Shown piece after piece: positions 10,254 to 18,316 of a stretch of DNA of 64,000 bases. Made by a program: the position numbers and the translations under genes. A model generated the notes under the pieces. That model saw only the letters and a program-made list of their open reading frames with translations, was not told the DNA's origin and did no database searches. The DNA lies in the NCBI GenBank assembly GCA_017640605.1, contig JAEPQH010000002.1:186001-250000 (forward strand). Direction: 5' to 3'. The stretch comes from Balneolaceae bacterium (GTDB taxonomy: Bacteria; Bacteroidota; Rhodothermia; Balneolales; Balneolaceae). Numbering within the stretch: the first letter of the stretch is position 1; each line of letters starts with the position of its first letter.

Positions 10254-10343
10254 TTACTTTTTCTTGTGTCTGTTTTTTCTCAGACGCTTTTTACGCTTGT
10301 GTTTTGCAATCTTTGCGCGCTTTCTTTTTTTACCACTTGGCAT
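10254..10343 (-). CDS. 29-residue basic AURKAIP1/COX24-domain (mS38/bS22-type) ribosome-associated protein
   Basis: A tiny ORF reading MPSGKKRKRAKIAKHKRKK followed by R-L-R-K-N-R-H-K-K-K, 29 residues, over half of them Lys or Arg. Bacteroidota genomes carry near-identical mini-proteins annotated as AURKAIP1/COX24 domain, the motif of mitochondrial ribosomal protein mS38 (bS22 in actinobacteria); I infer a small-subunit ribosomal role. It follows the HU gene by 72 bp on the same strand and is followed 5 bp later by a strong terminator, which supports it as a real gene. Confidence 0.85.
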   Translation of the reverse strand: MPSGKKRKRAKIAKHKRKKRLRKNRHKKK

Positions 10344-10415
10344 ACAATATCACCTGAACTTAATAGTGTTTGTTTTTCAGACACCTAAAATAAGAACTTT
10401 CTATGGTTTTCGAAA

Positions 10416-10709
10416 TCAAATTTTTACTGCCATCGATTCGTTCACAGCTTCTTTAAAATCTTTGCTGATTTTAAGAACCGGAACAAATTGTTCGGGCACG
10501 ATCACTTCTACATTAGTTTTAGGATTACGAGCTACACGTTGTGCTCTTTTAACCACTTTAAAACTTCCGAAACCACGTAATTCTATATTTTCGCCTCTCT
10601 TCATGGCGTCAATTACGGTTTCCATAAATCCGTTTACAACTGCTTCGGTTTCTACTTTAGTAAGCCCTACGGATGATGATATAATGTCAACAATATCTGC
10701 TTTAGTCAT
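10416..10709 (-). CDS. HU/IHF-family nucleoid DNA-binding protein
   Basis: A 97-residue DNA-binding histone-like protein. MTKADIVDIISSSVGLTK is the dimerising N-terminal helix pair, I-E-L-R-G-F-G-S-F is the family core, and R-V-A-R-N-P-K-T-N is the DNA-intercalating beta-arm with its conserved R-N-P. The C terminus extends slightly past the usual 90 residues. It bends DNA in the nucleoid, as a homodimer or with a paralogue elsewhere. HU versus IHF subunit cannot be decided from sequence alone. It lies upstream of the mini-gene at 10254-10343. Confidence 0.93.
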   Translation of the reverse strand: MTKADIVDIISSSVGLTKVETEAVVNGFMETVIDAMKRGENIELRGFGSFKVVKRAQRVARNPKTNVEVIVPEQFVPVLKISKDFKEAVNESMAVKI

Positions 10710-10893
10710 TTTGATGAGGTTTTTAGCCTGTTAGTCTTAATTCGATCTTTCAACCAAAATTGAAATCTAAATCGTTCACTTTTTTATTCAAACTATTTGA
10801 TTACACCCTTTCACGAATACACATCGTCATTTTTATCAAATGTTTTATACTTTGCGTCGATTTTTAAACAAAATATAAAACCAATTTTCGTGC

Positions 10894-12528
10894 ATGGAAA
10901 CTTTTGAAAATGTTGTAGGTACTCTTAACGATTTAGTTTGGAGTACGCCCTCCTTTTTCCCGTTCATGGTGGCAGTATTGCTCTCTTTCGGGATTTTTAT
11001 CACCCTAAAACTTGGCTTTGTTCAGGTCCGTCGCTTTAAACATGGTATTTTTTCGGTAATGGGAAAATACGACGCACCCGATGCTGTGGGTGATGTAAAT
11101 CACTTTCAAGCGTTAACCACTGCACTCTCAGCAACTGTAGGAATTGGTAACATTGCCGGTGTTGCAATTGCCATTCATTATGGTGGCCCGGGTGCCTTAT
11201 TCTGGATGTGGGTGACTGCTTTTTTCGGTATGGCTATTAAATATACCGAGTGTACGTTAGCCGTTAAATATCGTGTGCAAAACGCCGATGGCTCCGTTTC
11301 AGGTGGACCAATGTATTATATCGAAAAAGGACTCGGACCAAATTGGAAATGGTTGGCCATCTTTTTTGCTGCAATGGCCGTAATCTGCTCCTTCCTAACC
11401 GGTAACGCAGTACAAGCTAATACAGTAGCTGATACTCTCAAAAGTACCTTCTTTGTACCGGGATGGATTACCGGATTAGTTACCGCTTCTTTAGTAGGTG
11501 TGGTTATTATCGGTGGAATTAAGCGTATTGGTAAAGTTACCGCCAGCTTAATGCCGGTTATGGCTATTATTTACGTGCTGGGTGCACTAATCATCTTATT
11601 GTTGAATTACGATAAAGTGTTACCCGCCTTCGGTACAATCATTAGTTATGCATTTAATCCGAAAGCAGGTCTGTTCGGCGTTGGTTCAGGATTATTTTTA
11701 ACCACACTGGTTTGGGGAATAAAACGAGGTTTATTTTCGAATGAGGCAGGTCAGGGTTCTGCCCCTATTGCTCATGGTGCTGCTCGAACGAAAGAGCCTG
11801 TTCGCGAGGGTGTTGTAGCTCTTCTCGAGCCATTCATTGATACTTTAGTTGTTTGTACAATGACCGGTTTGGTGATCATCAGTACCGGAGTTTGGGAACA
11901 AAAACATGATACTATTTTCACTACCAATGCACTGGAAACTGAAATTATTATAGAAGATGGAGCTGCTGCTTTAACAATCGTAAACGGTGAACCCGGAAAT
12001 GGTTCTATGATCAGAAATGATCACGACATGGGTGTTTTTTATATAGATGAAGCCCGTACTCAAGTGTTTAACGGTACTATTGCCGAAGTTGATGGAGGAG
12101 TTGTTATTACTGCCGGAACCGGCGAAACGGTAGAGCAATTGTACTCGAGTATTATTGAAAATGGAGCTCCACTAACCGCTATTGCTTTTGAAGAAGGGCT
12201 CTCCCCATTATTCTCGGGTGGTAAATATATAGTAACCATCTGTGTGATTCTGTTTGGTATTTCTACTGCAATTAGCTGGAGTTACTACGGCGACCGTTCC
12301 ATTCAATATCTAGCAGGCGACAAATCCATTATTTACTATAAAGTTGTGTATCTGATTATGCACTTTATAGGCGCTGTTTTAGCCTTGGAAACAGTTTGGG
12401 CAATTGGTGATATCGCACTCGGATTAATGACCTTCCCGAACATCATTGCATTATTTGCCTTATCAGGTGTGGTTGCAACAGCGAGCAAGGTGTACTTCAA
12501 GAAAATGGAAGAAATGGGGGTTAAATAA
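10894..12528 (+). CDS. Alanine/glycine:cation symporter (AGCS family) with an extra loop
   Basis: A 544-residue inner-membrane Na+ (or H+):amino-acid symporter. AGCS signatures include S-A-T-V-G-I-G-N-I-A-G-V, G-P-G-A-L-F-W-M-W, G-G-P-M-Y-Y-I and L-F-S-N-E-A-G-Q-G-S-A-P-I-A-H. Family members usually have about 450 residues. The excess is an acidic, Gly/Thr-rich segment at about residues 335-423 between two membrane helices, probably on the outside. Downstream S-W-S-Y-Y-G-D-R and the last helices are intact. It ends 2 bp before upp. A candidate -7-like element TATACTTTG lies at 10846-10854. Confidence 0.9.
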   Translation: METFENVVGTLNDLVWSTPSFFPFMVAVLLSFGIFITLKLGFVQVRRFKHGIFSVMGKYDAPDAVGDVNHFQALTTALSATVGIGNIAGVAIAIHYGGPGALFWMWVTAFFGMAIKYTECTLAVKYRVQNADGSVSGGPMYYIEKGLGPNWKWLAIFFAAMAVICSFLTGNAVQANTVADTLKSTFFVPGWITGLVTASLVGVVIIGGIKRIGKVTASLMPVMAIIYVLGALIILLLNYDKVLPAFGTIISYAFNPKAGLFGVGSGLFLTTLVWGIKRGLFSNEAGQGSAPIAHGAARTKEPVREGVVALLEPFIDTLVVCTMTGLVIISTGVWEQKHDTIFTTNALETEIIIEDGAAALTIVNGEPGNGSMIRNDHDMGVFYIDEARTQVFNGTIAEVDGGVVITAGTGETVEQLYSSIIENGAPLTAIAFEEGLSPLFSGGKYIVTICVILFGISTAISWSYYGDRSIQYLAGDKSIIYYKVVYLIMHFIGAVLALETVWAIGDIALGLMTFPNIIALFALSGVVATASKVYFKKMEEMGVK

Positions 12529-12530
12529 CT

Positions 12531-13157
12531 ATGGAAAAAGTTTCGGTTATCTCCCATCCTGTTTTAGATCGTTACCTTACTTATTTAAGAGATAAGAACA
12601 CAAATACAGCGGTTTTCAGGCGAGCAATGTCAAATATTGGCATCATTCTCGCTTATCATGCGCTCAACGATTTAAAACTGGATGAAACCGAAATAGAAAC
12701 TCCCATCCAAACTACCACAGGATATCAACCCGGGCAGGAAGTAGTGGTTATTCCCATTCTTCGTGCCGGGTTAAGCCTGGTAGATGGCATCATAAATTTT
12801 ATGCCCGAAGCAAAAGTTGGTCATGTTGGAGTGTATAGAAATGAAGAGACCCATCAACCGGTGAATTATTACGATAATTTGCCTAAAGGACTAGACACAG
12901 CATTAACCTTAGTTGTTGATCCGATGTTAGCCACTGGAGGCAGTGGTAGCCACGCTCTACAATTTTTAAAAGAAAATGGTGCAAAGCAGATCCGTTTTGT
13001 ATGCCTAATTGCAGCTCCCGAGGGAATAGAACGGCTTCAGGCCGATCATCCTGATGTACCTATAATTACCGCTGCTATTGATGAACGATTAAATGAAAAC
13101 GCCTACATCGTTCCCGGTTTAGGTGATGCAGGTGATCGCTATTTTGGCACAATTTAG
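12531..13157 (+). CDS. upp: Uracil phosphoribosyltransferase
   Basis: Salvages uracil to UMP with PRPP. The 208-residue protein has the PRPP loop D-P-M-L-A-T-G-G-S-G near residue 129, I-L-R-A-G-L-S near residue 75 and the C-terminal uracil-binding stretch Y-I-V-P-G-L-G-D-A-G-D-R-Y-F-G. It begins 2 bp after the AGCS symporter and its last 35 bp overlap the start chosen for lptC, so the three are probably one transcript. Confidence 0.96.
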   Translation: MEKVSVISHPVLDRYLTYLRDKNTNTAVFRRAMSNIGIILAYHALNDLKLDETEIETPIQTTTGYQPGQEVVVIPILRAGLSLVDGIINFMPEAKVGHVGVYRNEETHQPVNYYDNLPKGLDTALTLVVDPMLATGGSGSHALQFLKENGAKQIRFVCLIAAPEGIERLQADHPDVPIITAAIDERLNENAYIVPGLGDAGDRYFGTI

Positions 13158-13695
13158 CAGTTATATTTTAGCTTCCGTTTTTCTTTTAGGTGCGGCATGC
13201 TCTGACTTAAGCGAATACGACGAAAAGCAAGTTGAACTCGCCCTGGGTGATTCTCTATTCAACTCCACAGAAAGTTGGGGTTTTACCATGAATATTATCG
13301 AGGGTGGGAATGTTCGAATGTCGATGCAGGGCTCCTATTCATACAATATTCAGCAAGCGGGAGAAAACGAAACTCGAATTAAAGGTCCGGTTTTCATCAA
13401 TATATACGATGATTCCGGAACACTCGAAACGACGGTAAGCTGTGACAGTGCGGTATATCAACCCGAACGAGAACGCTTCGAAATGTTCCGAAATGTAGAT
13501 GTGAATACTGTTGATGGTAAAAACCTGAGGTCAGACTATCTACTTTGGGAGCGGAAAATCGACAAAGTGAGTACACCGGAATTTGTAATTTTTATATCCC
13601 CCCCTGATAGTATCGCTGCAAATGGTTTTTACGGAAATTCGAACCTCACAAACTACACCTTAAATGAAGGTGGCGGTAAAGTGGTGATTGAATAA
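13123..13695 (+). CDS. lptC: LPS export ABC transporter periplasmic protein LptC
   Basis: A 190-residue lipoprotein of the LptC family: lipobox L-G-A-A-C at Cys26, then a strand-rich region with N-V-R-M-S-M-Q-G and S-C-D-S-A-V-Y-Q-P-E and a long run of beta strands. Relatives receive LPS from LptBFG and pass it to LptA. The ATG at 13123 lies 35 bp inside upp and gives a signal peptide without the usual basic N-region; a downstream GTG (13132) or TTG (13141) is an alternative. The immediately following OstA-like gene supports the call. Confidence 0.8.
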   Translation: MMQVIAILAQFSSYILASVFLLGAACSDLSEYDEKQVELALGDSLFNSTESWGFTMNIIEGGNVRMSMQGSYSYNIQQAGENETRIKGPVFINIYDDSGTLETTVSCDSAVYQPERERFEMFRNVDVNTVDGKNLRSDYLLWERKIDKVSTPEFVIFISPPDSIAANGFYGNSNLTNYTLNEGGGKVVIE

Positions 13696-13696
13696 G

Positions 13697-15097
13697 ATGT
13701 GGCGATTCATCGGATTAATTCTATTGCAAATTCTCCTCTTTTCATCGATAAGCAAATCGCAGGATATCGTCGAACTTATTCGCTTTGATTCGGCTACATT
13801 ATCAGAAGAAAATGGCGAACGCGTACAAACACTCACCAATCCTCGGATGAGAATGCGCAACGTTACTATGGTATGCGACATCGCCTATCGATTTCTGGAT
13901 CGAAATGAAATGCATGCGTTTGGGAATATCCAAATTGATACCGATACCGAAAATATTTGGGCCGACACACTCTACTATTACACCAATCAAGAACTTTCTG
14001 AATTACGCGGGCGTGTAATCATTAAACAAGATTCTACCACACTGTTTGGAGAAAAAGTAGACTATAACTTTCTAACTAAAGTGGCCATTTTCCCGGCCGG
14101 AATACGATTAGAAGATAATCAAGGCACTTTATTAGCTAAACAGGGCACATATTTTCAAAATCAGGATAGTGCTGTTTTTCGGTTTGATGTTCAACTGCAA
14201 GATAGTGCACAGTATGCCGAGGGCGATAGCCTCTTTATAAATCGAGAGCGGGAGTATTTCCAACTGTTCAGTAACGTATTTGTGGTTGATAGCACTAACG
14301 ATGCTTTACTCACCGGAAACTATCTGGAAGCAGATTCTACAGGAAGACGTTATGTTCGCGACAACGCTTATCTAATGGATGTTTCAGATGACTCTTCGAA
14401 GGCAGACACCACACATATATTTGCCGGCGAAATTTTACTGATTGAACAAGATTCTACCTCAACTATTGATGCGTTAGATAGCGTAAAAGTATGGACTCCC
14501 CGATTTTCTTCCAGCTCTGACACCCTTTTCTATGACAGTGCTTCTGAATTGTTTACCCTTACGGGAACTCCTATCGCCTGGAATAAAAACATACAGTTAA
14601 CGGGGCCAGTAATTCGCGTTCAACTGGATAGTTCTCAGGTTAGAGAACTTCAGGCGTTTACTGGAGCTTTTGCTGTTCAGCAAGATTCGGTAACTCTTCG
14701 TCATCATCAATTAAAAGGTGATACACTCCAAGCTTTTTTCGAAGATGGGGATATCTCTAGGATAGAATTATATCCGAATAGTGAGCTTCTCTATCATACC
14801 ACCGATGATAATGGAGAGCCTGACGGGGCCATGGAAAATTCCAGCCCAACAACTACTCTGTTTTTCGAAAATGGTGAGTTGGTTCGTGCAAAAATGGGGC
14901 AAAACCAAGGATTGTTTTTACCGGAATATGATGGTTTGGATAATCGCTACCTTGATGGCTATTCCTGGAGACCTGAACTAAGACCTCAAAAACCGGAGAG
15001 TATTCCTAAAGCTCGTTTTTCTGCTATACCGATTGAACGTCCTTTCACACTCCCCGAACGATTTTTGGAATTCATAGCTTCGATGCTTTCCGATTAA
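13697..15097 (+). CDS. OstA-like LPS transport protein (LptA family)
   Basis: A 466-residue periplasmic protein with signal peptide (MWRFIGLILLQILLFSSISK) and repeated OstA/LptA strands, e.g. L-R-G-R-V-I-I-K-Q-D-S-T-T-L-F-G-E and A-F-G-N-I-Q-I-D-T. Its repeated beta pattern fits the LPS-carrying jellyroll. Bacteroidota encode such long OstA-like proteins in place of the short proteobacterial LptA. I chose the ATG at 13697, 1 bp after the lptC stop; a TTG at 13688 would add three residues. Its last 4 bp overlap the convergent SLC13 gene. Confidence 0.85.
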   Translation: MWRFIGLILLQILLFSSISKSQDIVELIRFDSATLSEENGERVQTLTNPRMRMRNVTMVCDIAYRFLDRNEMHAFGNIQIDTDTENIWADTLYYYTNQELSELRGRVIIKQDSTTLFGEKVDYNFLTKVAIFPAGIRLEDNQGTLLAKQGTYFQNQDSAVFRFDVQLQDSAQYAEGDSLFINREREYFQLFSNVFVVDSTNDALLTGNYLEADSTGRRYVRDNAYLMDVSDDSSKADTTHIFAGEILLIEQDSTSTIDALDSVKVWTPRFSSSSDTLFYDSASELFTLTGTPIAWNKNIQLTGPVIRVQLDSSQVRELQAFTGAFAVQQDSVTLRHHQLKGDTLQAFFEDGDISRIELYPNSELLYHTTDDNGEPDGAMENSSPTTTLFFENGELVRAKMGQNQGLFLPEYDGLDNRYLDGYSWRPELRPQKPESIPKARFSAIPIERPFTLPERFLEFIASMLSD

Positions 15098-16545
15098 AAG
15101 AAATAATCCTGGAAGAAGTAGCAATAGATCGTGATTATAAGAATAGAGAGCACATTCAGGAAAAAGCCTGAACGAGCCATTTCTCCCATTCTTATATGAC
15201 CGCTTGAGAACACAATGGCATTGGGAGGTGTAGAGATGGGAAACATAAATGCGCAACTTGCTCCGATGGTAAGTGGGATGGCTAAAGTGAGCTCATCTAA
15301 TCCAAAAAAGCGGGCTATTACAAAAGAAACCGGTATGAATACTGCTACAAGTGCAACGTTACTCATAATTTCGGTCAAAAATACTGCGAAGCCGCAAACT
15401 ACCAGAATAATTACGAGTGGTGCTGCCATGGTATTAGCAGAAATCCATTCGCCCAATGCTCCTACTATATTGGTGACTTCCAATCCTTTTGCAAGACTAA
15501 TACCACCTCCAAATAGTAGAAGAATATCCCAGGGAAGTCGCTTCATATCATCCCATTTCAGTAAGGGCTGATGTTCTTCTTTAGAACCGGAGGGTATCAT
15601 AAAAAGTGCTATGGAAGCGGCTATAGCTATTCCAGTATCCGAAAGGTTGGCAAATAGTTCAAATTTTGTAATCTGAGATCGAAAAATCCAAAGCACGGCA
15701 GTACAGAGCATTACAATCATTACTCTTTTTTCGCCCGGTTTAAACATGCCGAGTGTATTGAGCTCGTCGGTTATCATTTTGGTAATTCCCGGTAATTTTT
15801 TTAACCGTACCGGATATACGAGCTTGGTGTTCACGAAATAAACCACCGAAAACAAAATCACTACGAGTGGAAATGCAAAAAATAGCCAGTTCGCAAAATT
15901 CAAAGTCTCAAGACCGCTTTCTTCTACAATTCCGGCTAGAACAAGATTTGGAGGTGTTCCTATGATGGTAGTAATACCTCCAATATTTGCGGCATAGGCA
16001 ATACCCAACATTAAAGTAAGAGCGAAATTTTTGGATGAAGCCGGATCGTTAAATTTGTCTTCCAACAATAACACCACCGACATTCCGATAGGTAACATCA
16101 TTACAGTTGTTGCGGTATTGCTGATCCACATAGAAAGCAATGAGGTTGCCAGCATTCCTCCGAGAATAATTCTACTTGGCTTTTCTCCGGAAATGCGCAT
16201 GATATTGAGCGCTATTCTCCGGTGTAGGTTCCATTTTTCGATTGCAAGCCCAAGTACAAATCCCCCAAAGAAAAGATAGATAACAGGATTTGAGTAGTTG
16301 ATGGTAGTTTCGCGAAGGCTGAGGATGTCCTGAATCGGGAACAACACAATGGGTAGCAGTGCTGTAACGCCTATTGGTAGCGCTGCGGTGACCCACCAGC
16401 TAAGCATCCACCCTGCAATTGCTAACATTCTTATTTGAGCTGAATCTCCCCCACCAATTAATAAGATCAAGCCAAAAATAACCGGACCTGAAAGTATTTT
16501 TAACAACGATTGATGCATAAAATCTATTTGTTCGAGCCGATGCAA
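15094..16545 (-). CDS. SLC13/DASS family Na+:dicarboxylate (or sulfate) symporter
   Basis: A 483-residue polytopic inner-membrane transporter. The family's paired signature is clear: W-I-S-N-T-A-T-T with I-G-T-P-P-N-L-V-L-A-G in the first half, and M-S-N-V-A-L-V-A with S-T-P-P-N-A-I-V-F-S-S-G in the second. These loops bind Na+ and the anion in VcINDY. The substrate cannot be read from sequence; C4-dicarboxylates are most likely. It converges on the OstA-like gene with a 4-bp overlap and lies 5 bp downstream of the M15 peptidase, so the two are probably cotranscribed. Confidence 0.92.
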   Translation of the reverse strand: MHRLEQIDFMHQSLLKILSGPVIFGLILLIGGGDSAQIRMLAIAGWMLSWWVTAALPIGVTALLPIVLFPIQDILSLRETTINYSNPVIYLFFGGFVLGLAIEKWNLHRRIALNIMRISGEKPSRIILGGMLATSLLSMWISNTATTVMMLPIGMSVVLLLEDKFNDPASSKNFALTLMLGIAYAANIGGITTIIGTPPNLVLAGIVEESGLETLNFANWLFFAFPLVVILFSVVYFVNTKLVYPVRLKKLPGITKMITDELNTLGMFKPGEKRVMIVMLCTAVLWIFRSQITKFELFANLSDTGIAIAASIALFMIPSGSKEEHQPLLKWDDMKRLPWDILLLFGGGISLAKGLEVTNIVGALGEWISANTMAAPLVIILVVCGFAVFLTEIMSNVALVAVFIPVSFVIARFFGLDELTLAIPLTIGASCAFMFPISTPPNAIVFSSGHIRMGEMARSGFFLNVLSILIITIYCYFFQDYFF

Positions 16546-16550
16546 GAGTT

Positions 16551-17165
16551 TTAAAAAAGTGCGTTAATTCGATCCCAGGGCATCTGAAAATGGTGATAAT
16601 CGGGCTTATCGTCCCATCTCCCACCCCATTCTGTAAATCCATATTGAGCGAACAAATCCACGATGGGCTCAACCATCCCTTTTTTTGGAACCGTTCTGTT
16701 TACAAAGGGCAAAGCTTCATCCGGTAGAACTTTTATCGTGTTTTCATCGGTATTGAACCGTAAATAGGGATTTTGACGTGGATTTATATCGATTGCAACC
16801 CCATAGGCATGGCTCGACCATCGGTTTGTGTTCATGATGCGCCGACCATTAAATGCTGATGAGTTATTCGCATTCATTGAAGCAACATCATCGCCCTTAA
16901 AAGAATCCATCAACAAAAGGCTGGATATGGGAAACGATCGATTAGCTAATTCTTTAAAAAGTGCAATGGTTTCGTTTTTGATTACATCGAGTACCATAAT
17001 TTGCCCGATTTGTGAAAAACCATCGTAGTTGATGAATGGTATGTCTAAGAGTACGAGTCGTGAATGATGTACCGGGCATTCTTCTGCCCAACAATTATTA
17101 GATATGATGTTTTGTACTGCCGATTCTGTTAATGCCATGTTGGATATTAGAAAAGTTAACACCAT
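16551..17165 (-). CDS. M15-family peptidase (D-Ala-D-Ala carboxypeptidase / L-Ala-D-Glu endopeptidase-like)
   Basis: A 204-residue zinc peptidase acting on peptidoglycan cross-links. The metal motifs S-S-H-A-Y-G-V-A-I-D-I-N and D-Y-H-H-F-Q place it in the M15 group near CwlK/VanY-like enzymes. A-F-N-G-R-R and W-G-G-R-W-D-D are also typical. The ATG at 17163-17165 adds nine mostly hydrophobic residues before MALTESAVQN (17138). Neither start gives a convincing signal peptide, so the export route is unclear. Confidence 0.85.
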   Translation of the reverse strand: MVLTFLISNMALTESAVQNIISNNCWAEECPVHHSRLVLLDIPFINYDGFSQIGQIMVLDVIKNETIALFKELANRSFPISSLLLMDSFKGDDVASMNANNSSAFNGRRIMNTNRWSSHAYGVAIDINPRQNPYLRFNTDENTIKVLPDEALPFVNRTVPKKGMVEPIVDLFAQYGFTEWGGRWDDKPDYHHFQMPWDRINALF

Positions 17166-17199
17166 AAAAAAAGCCTGATCAGAATAAACTGAACAGACT
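17166..17199 (-). terminator. Intrinsic terminator after the small secreted protein gene
   Basis: 17172-17182 and 17189-17199 form an 11-bp stem with one mismatch and one G-T pair around a 6-nt loop. On the minus strand it is followed by a T-run (17166-17171 on plus). It lies 23 bp beyond the gene ending at 17223. Confidence 0.72.
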
Positions 17200-17222
17200 C
17201 CAAAAGCAAACGGCGAGAGAAA

Positions 17223-17579
17223 TCAGTTATCTGCCCTTTCCAGAGTAAATTCTTTCTCTTCGCCATCATATTCTGTGGTTAGGGTAATTCTACCTCGAAT
17301 GTAGTAACCGGTATGTGGCACTTCAAAATCTTCTATTTCTAGAGTAAAAGTGATCCTGTTGCCCTCAACTTTACCATCGGTAAGCGGAAAAACTCCGGCC
17401 GGTGTTGCTGCATGTCCGGTTAATGTATTTCCATCGGTTTTAAATTCGAATACAATTTCTACCGGCTCCTGGGGAGTTTGCATTTCCCCTTTCCAGCGTC
17501 CATCCCAGCGTTGGGCATTTGCTGATGCCATCAAAACGAAAAGAAAAAAAATAGAAATGACTGTTCGCTTATAAATCAT
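17223..17579 (-). CDS. Small secreted beta-rich protein, paralogue of 17776-18135
   Basis: A 118-residue exported protein. I start at MIYKRTVISIFF (17579), which gives a standard signal peptide ending S-A-N-A-Q; a longer frame to 17633 lacks one. The mature part is a single beta-sandwich-like unit: W-D-G-R-W-K-G, K-T-D-G-N-T-L-T-G, G-K-V-E-G-N-R-I-T-F, P-H-T-G-Y-Y. The same unit is frequent in Bacteroidota beside or fused to DUF1080 hydrolases and amidohydrolases; function unknown, possibly sugar binding. It is a clear paralogue of the next gene upstream, with its own terminator. Confidence 0.8.
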   Translation of the reverse strand: MIYKRTVISIFFLFVLMASANAQRWDGRWKGEMQTPQEPVEIVFEFKTDGNTLTGHAATPAGVFPLTDGKVEGNRITFTLEIEDFEVPHTGYYIRGRITLTTEYDGEEKEFTLERADN

Positions 17580-17716
17580 GATGTTCAAGTATGAATAGTT
17601 TATACATTCCAAAGTTAAAAACTGATTAAGCACTTCACCATTAAGTGGTGCTAATCAACGGTAGAAGATTGTAATAATTCGGATGAAATAACGCATCCAT
17701 TCGATTTTTTTTAATC

Positions 17717-17752
17717 AAAAAAAAGCTTACCTCCTGCTAAAAAGGTAAGCTT
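17717..17752 (-). terminator. Intrinsic terminator after 17776-18135
   Basis: AAGCTTACCT (17723-17732) pairs with AGGTAAGCTT (17743-17752). On the minus strand a T-run follows (A-run 17717-17722 on plus). It separates the two paralogues into independent transcripts. Confidence 0.8.
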
Positions 17753-17775
17753 ACTCTATTACTTTTATCTCTTTG

Positions 17776-18135
17776 CTATTGCTTAGATCGGTTTAATGTG
17801 AATTGCGCTGTGTTGCCTTCGTATCGGGTACTGATTAATAATTGATCCCGAAGTAAATACCCTGTGTGATACACCGATACTTCACCATACTTAATTACAA
17901 ATGAAATAGTATTTCCCTTAACCGACCCGTTTTCAATCTCATATTCAGTTTCGTTAGCTCCTACTTTCCCGGATAATTCATTACCTCTTGTCTTCAACTT
18001 ATAGATTACTTCAATTTTCCCTTCCTCGGTGTATTGAAAAGTAGACCATTCGCCGTCGATCTCGGTGTTTTGTGCCCCAACAATGGATGCAATTGAAAGC
18101 ACCACGTTTAAGAGAAATGTGATTCTGTACTTCAT
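17776..18135 (-). CDS. Small secreted beta-rich protein, paralogue of 17223-17579
   Basis: A 119-residue exported protein with signal peptide MKYRITFLLNVVLSIASIVG-AQ. The mature region matches the neighbouring paralogue position by position: D-G-E-W-S, K-T-R-G-N-E-L-S-G, G-S-V-K-G-N-T-I-S-F, Y-H-T-G-Y-L-L-R, T-R-Y-E-G-N-T-A-Q-F-T-L-N-R. No catalytic residues stand out. It lies divergent from the broken DUF1080 gene, a common partner of this unit in Bacteroidota, so a shared role in sugar handling is plausible but unproven. Confidence 0.8.
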   Translation of the reverse strand: MKYRITFLLNVVLSIASIVGAQNTEIDGEWSTFQYTEEGKIEVIYKLKTRGNELSGKVGANETEYEIENGSVKGNTISFVIKYGEVSVYHTGYLLRDQLLISTRYEGNTAQFTLNRSKQ

Positions 18136-18316
18136 AGCCCGCGTATTTTAATTGAAAAAATGTAGCTACTATTCGCATCCTGCACCATTAAGTCCCTTTA
18201 AGGTTGAATAGAAGATCTTAATATTGTTTACTTAGGAGCTAAAATTAAACCGATGTTCTTTGAAAATTCATAAGTACATTGCACATCATTTTTACAAGAC
18301 ACTAAAAAAGCTAAAC

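Noticed and set aside
10366-10384. GTGTTTG/CAGACAC hairpin between HU and the mini-gene
   Set aside because: The 7-bp stem needs a G-T or mismatched pair and has no T-run; too weak to call.
10264-10734. 156-codon plus-strand ORF across the HU region
   Set aside because: Both HU and the 29-residue basic protein are recognisable on the minus strand; the plus frame is their shadow.
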